From NCBI GenBank assembly GCA_006503535.1, contig QYRS01000002.1:3658001-3722000 (forward strand): a DNA stretch of 64,000 nt, written 5' to 3'. Source of the stretch: Arthrinium phaeospermum (taxonomy: Eukaryota > Ascomycota > Sordariomycetes > Amphisphaeriales > Apiosporaceae). Positions 22,271 through 31,695 of this stretch are shown here, piece by piece; positions within the stretch are counted from its first letter, which is position 1, and the number at the start of each line of letters is the position of its first letter. Position numbers and translations under genes: made by a program. The notes under the pieces are model-generated. The model saw only the letters and a program-made list of their open reading frames with translations, made no database searches and was not told where the DNA came from.

Positions 22271-22835
22271 TTCGAGGTGCGTGCTTATCTTAGCACTACG
22301 AGTGCCATCCCACTGCTAGCTCTGTGCCCATCACTGATTATGTTACCAAGTAATCAAGATGCTCCTTTATTAGGTATCCTGTTGGCCACTGTCTTCTCTC
22401 CGCAAATTCCCGCCACGATGTTCCAGTTCCAAGATGTGATGCTGCTATTCACTGCATCCCGTGCCGATTAGTTATTACAGAAACTACATAGTCCTATGAA
22501 TTGAGTGGAAATACCATTGCGTAACTGACTATTACACTACTCAGTCATTCACTTCACTAGTAATCACCTGTCCTCCAGCCCATAAGCAAGTTGTCCCTCA
22601 ACATCGTGTGGCATATTTTCGAGGTTATGCCACTTGTATGACATTTAGCTGACCTCGAATAACCGATGCCGACGATAATGGGACAACGGAAATGCAATGG
22701 GATAGCTGCTGGTTGCTGCATTGCGCACAAGAATTACCATCATTACATATATATGAATACGATGATTTAGCAACATTTAATTACTGCCATGCTGCCCTAC
22801 TGTTAAATGCATATGGTCCGCATTCCATTAGTCTT

Positions 22836-25800
22836 CTAGCCCCATGTGCCACCACCACCAGAACGCCCACCACGTCTCTGGGCACTAAGTCGCCAATCAT
22901 CCTCGGCCGCGTACTTATTATACAAGGGCTGTATGCGCTCCGCCTGCTTCCTCTTGCTCAACCGATCGGTAGGGGCGACCTTGAAGAAGGTCGGCGCCGC
23001 TTCCACGAGCCACTTGGACTCGATGGTGGTGGTCGTCTGCATGTACTCCTTGGTGGTGAGGACGAGGTGTGGTAGATGACCCATTCGGCTTGCTTGCCGA
23101 ACAGCGCCGAGCTGGGGTGCAAGTACACGGGCGTGCCCTCGATGAGCGTCTTGTAGCCCTCCTGCGGGTCCTTGCGCGCCGAGTTGCGGAAGAAGCCGGC
23201 GCAGAAGGCGCGGCGTACCTTGGAGGTATCGCGGCCGCAGCTCACAATGGCGTGGCGGTGGCGCTTCATAATATCGACGATCTGGTCGCGCACCTTTTTC
23301 GCGCGCGTCATGGAACGGGCTTGGATGAAGTTGTCGTAGCACCAGGGGTTGGAGTAGCCCTCCCGCTTCCAGCCATTGTACACGTTGAGCAGCGTCAAAT
23401 GGTCGCCCGAAGGGTCGTGGAACTTGGCCTTCTTCTGGTCCGCCACTTGCTGCTTCTCCTTGGGCCGGTAGAAGATGGAAGGAATGCTGAGCATGGCAAT
23501 AATGCTGAGAACCTCTTCTGTGCAGCCCAAGTCGACCGAGGCAACCAGGACCTTGGCCAGCGATGGCTCCATAGGGAGGTCGGCCATTCTTCTTCCCAGC
23601 CTTGTAAGCAGTCCTTCGTTATCCAGACAGCCTAAAGCGTACAACTCTTCCAGGCCGTCAACATTGTGTTGGTGGGTGGAGGATCCATGAAGTCGAAATT
23701 GAGAAGGTCGTTGATGCCCATGGCTTTCAACATCAGAATCGTAGAAGACAAGTTCTGTCGTTGGATTTCCGGTATGGTGACAGGAGACATTTCTGTCGAG
23801 AAGGCTTGCTCGGTATAGAGACGGAAACACTTGCCAGGGCCTGTACGTCCAGCACGACCAGCCCTCTGGTTGGCTTGGGCTTGGGAAATAGGGGTAACGA
23901 TGAGCGCATCCATGCCTAGTTTGGGGTCGTAGGCATTCTGCTTGACGAAACCAGGGTCAATAACATAATAGATGTGATCGATTGTGATAGAGGTCTCGGC
24001 AATATTCGTAGCAATAACGACCTTGCGTTCTCCAGGAGGAGCCGGCTCGAAGATGCGAGATTGCTGCTCGTTAGGCAAGGCCGAGTACACCGGCAAGATG
24101 TGCAGATGCGGCACGTTCGGAAGGGCTTTCATACGTTCGTGTAGAATTTCACAAGCAGTGTCAATCTCCTCCTGACCCGTCAAGAAGACCAGGATATCTC
24201 CCTGGGCTCCGTCAAGTGAATTTGCATCACCGTTACAAGAGCAGAGTCGAGGTAATCTGACTCGGGCTCTTTGGAATAATATCTCCACGGGGAACGTACG
24301 TCCTGGGATTGTGAAAATTGGGCATTCGAAGAAGTAGGACGAGAAGCGATCAGCGTCGAGTGTTGCCGAGGTCGCGATAACCTTGAGATCCGGTCTGTTC
24401 TTGATGGTCTTTTTGAGCAACCCGAAGAGGACATCAGTAGCAATCGTCCGTTCGTGGGCTTCATCAAGCATGATAACCGAGTATCGCTTCAAATCGGGAT
24501 CGATCAAAATCTCTCTTTGCAGCATACCATCTGTCATGTACTTGATCTTGGTGGAAGGGCTGGTCACGTCTTCGAAACGGATCGTATAACCAACTTCATC
24601 ACCAAGCTGGCACCCGACCTCTTCAGCGACACGCTTGGCAACAGACATGGCGGCCACACGTCTGGGCTGGGTACAGCCGATCATACCATTGTTGGCAAAA
24701 CCAGCCTCGGCCAGGTATTGGGTAAGTTGCGTCGTCTTTCCCGAGCCAGTCTCTCCAACAACAATAAGGAACTGGTTCTCGTGGACGGCCTTGATGAGCT
24801 GACTTCGAAACGCATATACTGGGAGAGTTTTCCTTTGCTGTTCAATCGTCATATTTGTCCGTTTTCCCAGCGGTTCGCTCTTGGCTACTCGTTTCCATTC
24901 AGGCTCGGCTTCGGTTTTAGGGGCAATCATCTTGGCCGCATTCCTCAGGTCGCTGGCGAACTTCTTCTGGTCCGGATTCGCCATCGGGTCGTTCCATTGG
25001 GTGGACAGATCGACATTCTTTGAATCTGCTTCCGCTGCTTCGACCTCGTTCCTTCGAAGTTCTTTCCTTTCCTTGGCTAGGTTTGTGCCCGACATAGCAG
25101 CGCGATTCAACGATCCATCGGGAGCCTTGACCACACGGATCGGAGAGAGCTCCAGCGATTGTTTCGTCTGACCAACGAGGAAAGGTGGCTCTTCGTCGCG
25201 GACTTCAATATCGATATCCTGTTCCAGCTCCATGGCGCTCTCGCCTCTCAGGGTGGCGTGATAGTCCTCTTCTAGGTCAGGGTAGTCCGAAGCCTTGGCT
25301 ACGCCAGACGCGATTAGTTGCCGTATCTCCCACCTCTCGGGGGACGTCATTCGCTTCTTTTGGCGACGAGGCTGGGATGCGTACTCCGACAGAGCAGCGG
25401 CATTCGTATCTGTATCCATATGACCGTTCCTTCCTCCACCGAGCGCCATCGAATTGGCACCAGACCCAGCGCCGGCCGCTTCGAACTTCGCACTGGACTG
25501 GATTCGAGATTGCGGTACGAGGTCTTGACCCGTCACTTGATCCACTTCCTTCATGGAGAGACCTATCCGGTTTCCTTCGATCTTGATGACCTTGACTTTT
25601 ACGTCCTGGCCCTTGGAAAGCAGATCTGATGGGTGATTCACACGTTGGCCGTCAATCAGAGCTGATATGTGAACCATGCCATCCACCTTGCCTCGAACCC
25701 CATGCAGATTGACGAACGCGCCGAAATCCTTGATACCAGTGACGTGACCTTCGTAGATCTTGTCCTGGATAGGCTCATTGTCCACCTCGGGCACAGGCGG

Positions 25801-26379
25801 CCGCTTGAAACCGTCGTCGTCGTCGTAGCCGTGCCTCCGGCTCTTGCGTTTGCTCGAGTGGCGGTCGTCATCGTAATCTCGCTCCCGCGAACGCCGCCGC
25901 CGCCTATCACGGTCCTCAGGGCTCCTCGTACGCTTCCTCGACGTCCTCTCCCTCTCCTTCTCCGGGGCACGAGCCTTCGGCTTTGGCGCGAGATCTTCTA
26001 GCTGCGCGAATGTATCGTCAAGGGCGTCGGCCCCATCGTTTGGAACTGGTTTGTCGGGTATCGCAAGCCCGGAAAAGAGCGACTTCTTCTCCTCGAGTGT
26101 TCGGTGGTGGTCCTCTGAGCCGTTGGCAGTGGCGCTCTTCTTCATCTTGGGGTGCATCGTACGCACTAGTCGATCAATACTCTCGAATAGACTGTCGGGC
26201 CATTTGGCCCCTCCCATACCGGCCAGCTTCTTCTGGAATTCATGGCGGTCCTCGCACTCTAAGCGTTGGGCGATAATGAATTCTGCCAGCGTCTTTTCGC
26301 TTATTCCTAAATGGTTCTGCAATTCGGACGTGACTTTGGACACCAAAGAAAGGAGCTCGAGCTCCTCAAAGTCGTCCAT
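22836..26379 (-). CDS. PRP22: DEAH-box splicing helicase PRP22 (several frameshifts)
   Basis: ATP-dependent RNA helicase that releases spliced mRNA from the spliceosome (PRP22/DHX8). Start ATG 26379 ([10 protein letters not shown]). In order: N-terminal helical region, Arg/Ser-rich linker (about 165-200), S1 RNA-binding domain (about 203-280, [20 protein letters not shown]), then the helicase core with GETGSGKT (about 540), DEAHERT (about 637), [18 protein letters not shown] and [15 protein letters not shown] (about 836), and the HA2/OB region ending [18 protein letters not shown]. The S1 domain separates PRP22 from PRP2, PRP16 and PRP43. Frame changes: about two bases missing near 24272-24284, then one missing at a G run on plus 24204-24206, together garbling about 25 residues but restoring frame; one missing at plus 23653-23654; one missing at plus 23066-23067. 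Corrected length is about 1,182 aa, as expected. PRP22 is essential in yeast, so true loss is unlikely. Confidence 0.92.
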
Positions 26380-27698
26380 AGTGGCGATGTTGTGGTGGTG
26401 GTCGTCGGCGCGTTGCTGCTGGTCGGTTGTGGAGGGAAAAATAAATGCGGCCGGCTTTTGCGTTGCTGCTCTAATAAAATGCACCTACCTTCCCTTCCTT
26501 ATATACCATTCAGCCACCGTAACTCATATAATTAAAACACCGGAGGTAAGTAATAGTTCTCGAATAAGTTTATAAACTACGTGGAATAAACGAATTCTGT
26601 TTTTTCGAATATGATTATCCCATCGGCGAAGTCTGAAATCAGTTCGAGGCGTGCAAGCCAGCTGTAGTTAGGTAGCTGCCGATTATTCCATGGCCGCTAA
26701 TCGTCCTATCGACCCAGTTATGCCACTAGTTATCCCATTGCTCCAGATTACGTAACCGCTCATTCTGGGGCTTATTCTGTTACCTACTTAGTCTAATGTC
26801 TTGCCGCCAGCTTACTGCCCATTCCGATATGTATTTGATTATTCCATTGCATAGGTAGGTAGGTATGTACCTACCAAACCAGCAATCGCAGATACTGACC
26901 TGTCTCCGAACGGCAGTGAAGCTAGTTGGATAGGACAATGACCATCACATGGATACTTGTTCTCCGTCTGACTGGTTTTATATCGCTGTTCCGTGGTTAG
27001 GAAATAGTCAAATTTGACCAAACCGGGCAGGGCATGGCGGTGGTACACTTCGGTGCCTAAAATGCAATATCTCATGTATCTTTGCATCGCAATGGCACTT
27101 GATATTGATGTCTGGACTACATTATTAGTGTCCACTAAACAATGGTTCATGTTGGAAAGACTTAAAAGGTATCAACCCGACCCGCTACAAACTGATATGC
27201 AGTTGCATGCTGCGCGCCGCCAACCACATCCCCATTGGCGGACTGAGATAAGGCTGATCGTGGTGATGGAGACTGTTTTGGGCACAAGCAAGAAATATGA
27301 CTGGCATCAACACAATTTGTAGCATTCGCACGTGCTTTGCAGCGCCGGGAACCATCAGGAACGGCACGTATATATGTATATCTCTTCTATCTACATTCAT
27401 TCGAGATGTAGTCTTTGGCGTTGTATTTGGTAATCAAAAGCAATATAAATACGCGTTAGGAAGGGGACGCAATCGGAACGATAACCTTGCAGTTCGACAA
27501 GTGAAAGCGATACGTTCCGGAATTAATACAATCGTACAGACAAAGCTCATGAGAAAAGAACCCCAACTTCCATGATAAACTCCGAATCTTCCCTGATCAG
27601 ACGCAACGCTTCTCCAAAGACACCTCTAATGCCTCGCAGGATATGATACTCGCCTCGTTGGTTTGAACGTTCAGGTCACAGGGCGTGCGCTGCCCCTT
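26380..27698. other. Intergenic region (1.3 kb)
   Basis: AT-rich, between the PRP22 5' end and the Pmp3-like 3' end. It contains a palindromic TAGG/CCTA cluster at about 26851-26877 (GGTAGGTAGGTATGTACCTACC). No gene seen. Confidence 0.5.
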
Positions 27699-28364
27699 TT
27701 AGTCCTGAGTCTGGATCTTGTTGTCGCCCTTGACAGCCTCCGCGTACGTGGGCGGCGCATTGCCGGCCGAGCTGCTGCCCGCCGCCGCGGACGAAGAGCC
27801 CTGGGCGCCGCCGCTCTGATTCGTCGCGCCGTAGTTCATGACGCCCTGGTCTTGCGGCTTGGGCTGGACGCTGTGCGGGTGACGCTGCTGCTGCTGCTGC
27901 GGTCCGCCGTTGCCCTGGACGAAGACGTAGGTCACGCGGCCGCCCTCGCTATCCTGGGGCACGCGCTGGTACTCGTACGACTCTTCGGGGAACTTGGCGA
28001 TGATGTACCAGGCGTGTATCAGACCGGGAATCTGTCGCGACGAGAGTTAGTGGTCTTGCCCGCGAGCGGGAAAGGAGACAAAGAAGGCGATCGCAGAAGC
28101 GGGGGGGCTTCACGTACGAATCCAAGCATGCAGAGCAGGATGTTGATAAGGGAGTCAGCGGAACAGATTCCGCACTTCACCCAAACTGCAAAACGTCAAC
28201 AAAAATTAGTGGCATTCTTCACATATCGCTTAGGCGACGATGTAGATCGGGAATGCGCCGCCGAGGCAGCCGGACTTCGCGATGGTGGGGGGCAAAGATG
28301 ACGTACCTGCGAGTGGTGGGAAGAGAATGGCCAGGACGGCAAGAAAGCAATCGGCGGAACACAT
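27699..28364 (-). CDS. Pmp3/Sna-family membrane proteolipid with PPxY tail
   Basis: Small membrane protein of the UPF0057/Pmp3 family, related to yeast Sna2/Sna3/Sna4. Three exons on minus: 28364-28307, 28185-28118 and 28031-27699. Introns are 121 bp (GTACGT...GCAG) and 86 bp (GTACGT...ACAG); the phases match and give 152 aa. The core has two membrane segments: LAVLAILFPPLAVWVKCG, then ADSLINILLCMLGFIPGLIHAWYI. The hydrophilic tail (about residues 55-152) has a poly-Gln patch (CTG repeats in the plus strand), a Ser/Ala run and NAPPTY at 133-138. PPTY is a PPxY motif, which WW-domain Rsp5-type ubiquitin ligases bind. Yeast Sna3 and Sna4 use such motifs for vacuolar sorting, so sorting by Rsp5 is likely but inferred. 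Confidence 0.88.
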
Positions 28365-29142
28365 GGCTGTAGAAGGTGTCTCTCTGTTTGATCTCCAGAA
28401 CAATAAGTAAAGAAAGTGAGCTTGGGAACACCAATAGTGCGACGATGTAAGTAGTATGTATGGTATGTATTTGGGGGATGAACATGAGATGGTCCGACGT
28501 TGGAGACCTCTTTAAACTCCAGTGACTTTAGGCGAGGCGGGTGGATTGCGTTGCCTGCGTCAAGTATGACCAGTGGGGCCCGCGCTATAAGAGCTAGTGG
28601 CGGGGCTTAGACTGGGCGCGAACATGAGACTACAGCAGGTCACTCCCTGGGGTAATGCAATGGATGCGGTTATGTAAGCATTCGCCCTAGTGAGAACAAC
28701 GAGCCTCAGTTCAGGAACATCGTGATGAATGAATGGCTTTCGTAGTGCCTCGGTTTAAATTTGCTTTTCTCCAAGGCGGATACACGTTTTCGATCGCAAG
28801 GCTCTTCTCTTGACGATTGAGGGCGGTAGGTAGAACGAGATAGGAGGGAAGAGTTAGGAGTTAGAATTCATTTCCGCTTGGTGTCAGGATTTCGAGTAAC
28901 ACCAGTTGTTTACTGACCATGACCAAAATCAGGACTTTCCATCACTGCTTTTCAAGACATAAGTACGTTCTGGACTTGTCTGTCCTCGTAGGCGCTGTAC
29001 AGTAAGTGTCATTTCCTTGGCCGGGAAGAGTCTGTCATGACTCGATACGCTTAACTCCACGATCCTTATGACTCACGATGCGTTCTTTATTATCAAAAGT
29101 CATATTCAATGGGTATCTACTTCTAAAAACTAGGTCCTCCCC
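28365..29142. other. Intergenic region, no gene seen
   Basis: Upstream region of the Pmp3-like gene and 3' region of the unknown gene to the right. No motif recognised. Confidence 0.45.
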
Positions 29143-30968
29143 TTAGCCTTCAGACTCCCTCCTGACGTTTCTCGCTTCCCAAGCCTTCTCCGTTTTCTGG
29201 TTCACCATCTCCCCCCAAACATGGGGCGTGCTCTTTTTTCTACGCCCGTGGTAAACACAGACTCCTGTTCCGCCCGACTTGTGCTTCTTGTTCGCCGGGC
29301 ACATGGGGCTGTTCGGTAGGTGCTCGGGCATGTCGAACTCAAATGTGCGGCTTCCGCGCATGTCCTCCCAACGAGGCACCGCAACGGGCACTTCCCACCA
29401 CTCCGTGGACGACTTTCTCGACCCGCCAGAATGGTGGGTTTTCTCGCCCTTCTGGCTCCCAGATCCCGAAGCTCCAAGTATAGTTGGCCTTCGTGAAGCA
29501 GGGGCCGCTTGCTGGTGGCGCAAAGGCGAGCGCGAATGCTTTTCAGGAGACGGATGCTGGCTTGTATCCAAGAAAAACGATCGAGGTGGGCGTTCCTCGG
29601 TGCTCTCGCGGAGCGGGGGCGTATCAACCCGTGTTGCTTCCTATACGTTCCCATCTTCGTTAAATATTAACCATGGTGGAAAGATAAGGAAGTCACTCAC
29701 GCCACCAGGGTAATCCTTGCAATATCTTTTCGAGCTTTCCACAAAAGCCGCCTTTTCTGACACTGGAGAGCTCTGTGGCGTGTGGCCTCTCAGTACTTCT
29801 AGTATAGAGCTGGTAGCACTTGCATCGGACCCAGCGGAGGCTTTTCGCCAAGGCGCCTTTCCGAAGAGTTTACGCTGCCGCGTCCCGTTGCTGGGGCTCT
29901 TGCTGTTCTCCTCGCGAAGTAGCGTCGTGATACGGGACAATGGGCTGCTGCGTGTTCCAGGGTTTGCCAGCCGTTGTCTGGCACCCTCCAGGGTGTTTTG
30001 AGTATACGCATCATTGTTCTTAGACTCCTTCTTTTTCGCTGTCTTCTGCAGCACGGAGTCAGCAAAGAGCCTTACAGAACGAAGAAGGTTCCAATGATAT
30101 ATCGCATATATCGTACCTGGCCTGGCAGAGACAAAAGATTCCTCCAAGATCTTTTTGGCTTAATTTGGGGCGATTTGAAGATCTTGAGAGGAGACCTAAG
30201 GGGAGATCTGGCCCTGACACTTGGCGGTGTAGGTCTCGTGGGTATAGCTTCACTCTCACTCCCGCTGCCATTGAACGTTTGTCTAGAACTCCCAGTCTCC
30301 GAAATTGGACTAAATGGAGAAAGCGACTGGGCCGATGCATGAGTTCCGTGTGTTAACACGGCAGTCGCCCTAGCCCAGGGGAATGATTTCGGGCTGGGGT
30401 TATTTTGTTCACGACTTCCGATTTCTTGCTGCTGAAGAGACGCTGGCTGGTGCTGAGTTGCCGGTTGTTGCGGAGGTGCTGGCTGCTGCAGAGATGCAAC
30501 ATGGGCCTCCTCGGACAGCCAGGGACTTGCAAGGGGGGCCTGACTTGCGGATTCATTCGTGGGTTCCAGAACTTTGGGGCTGCCCTGCAATGTAGAATCG
30601 GACTCTCCAGTATCCCGACTCGAGCTGTTTCTGCCCGATTTCTTGCTCCATTTGAAATGCCTGTTGCTGTGGCTACTGTGACGAGGCAGATCTACACGTT
30701 CGCGCTCTGCCCAATAGCCACCAGGAAACCATACCCATTCGTGACCTTCTTTGGCCGGCCGAGGCGGATCGACCCCATAAGAAGGGGTGCGCGAAGCTTT
30801 GAATGACGAATTGAATGATGCCGAGTTATGCAGATCCCTCAGGCTTTGGGTTGCGTAGAATGGTCGTGGCGTCCCGGGGGTAGAAGGCCTCGTGGTTGGG
30901 TTATTATGGCCGGAATGATTCGTGATGGAGGTGACAGAGGAAGGCAGTCGGCTCATGGGCCCGTCCAT
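29143..30968 (-). CDS. Unknown protein, three exons, Ser/Pro-rich
   Basis: Not recognised. Three minus-strand exons, 30968-30117, 30045-29701 and 29640-29143, join in phase 0 across introns of 71 bp (GTACGA...CTGCAG) and 60 bp (GTGAGT...TATAG), giving 564 aa. The protein is Ser/Pro/Gln-rich and probably largely disordered. It has islands that look conserved: EWVWFPGGYWAERERV (about 75-92), a basic patch SPLKIFKSPQIKPKRSWRNLL (split by the limit; about 259-280), RQRKLFGKAPWRK in exon 2, and EWWEVPVAVPRWEDMRG then EHLPNSPMCPANKKH near the end. No membrane segment or signal peptide. The aromatic islands within disorder suggest a scaffold or regulatory protein, but I claim no function. Confidence 0.72.
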
Positions 30969-31695
30969 AGCGGAGATGCTTCGCGTGATAGACCGCCGCT
31001 GTCGCTATCGGCGTGTCAGTTCTTCGTCAGGCGGGAACAGGCGTGTCGTCTTCGGGCTGATGCGACCGTCTGAGCCCATGTTGGCCAGGCCAGTTTGGGA
31101 GGAGGCAGTTTGATCTCAGGTAAGGTGTGCTTGGTGGGTGTGTTATCTGTGCCGCGTACCGATATTTCTCTGATCGGGTGGAAACAAAGACGGCATTGAA
31201 GTGATGGGCATGCGCCGATATAGGGTCTTGTACAATATGCAGGCAGGAAGTTCAAGTGTTTGGCAGAAAGCGAAACCAAGGCGTCATTTGCCATTCAGCA
31301 TGGCCATGGGCTGCGAATCATGGTTGAGATGCGGATATAGGCCCTTAGGTAAGTGTTGCAGCGTATCTGTGTAAGGTATGCTCCCAGGTGAATGCAGTGA
31401 GGAAGTGTTTTGAGTTGAGTAAAGTAGATTCATTCGATGCGTTACTGTCATGCGTTCAACATCGGAAGCAAGAGCGCACAACCAAATCTGGCTGGTGCTT
31501 TCCCAATACGATGTTAGTGAGGTACCCAATACCACACCCGGGCGTGCTTCCTGGGTTGGGTTGGATGATCTAAGTACAAATCTACAGCCAGAAAATCCTA
31601 CATTGCCGCCGAAATATACATAGTAAACGCCGCAGATGCATTGATGTTTATTTTACATGGTTCTCTTCAACCCAGGCTGTGTTGTGGCAAATCTA
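30969..31695. other. Intergenic region, no gene seen
   Basis: Between the start of the unknown three-exon gene and the end of SUV3, both on the minus strand. It should contain the promoter of the former and the terminator of the latter. No motif recognised. Confidence 0.45.

Larger units (their letters stand above)
21565..22835. other. Intergenic region holding relic fragments
   Basis: 1.3 kb AT-rich region with no intact gene. It contains a reverse-transcriptase fragment at 21895-21995 and a possible adenylate-forming enzyme relic at 22110-22270 (listed separately). Confidence 0.55.

Noticed and set aside
22600..26800. Similar TTATGCCACT / TTATCCCAT words on both sides of PRP22, considered as terminal repeats of a mobile unit
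   Set aside because: The match is only about 10 bp with no target-site duplication, and PRP22 is a housekeeping gene.
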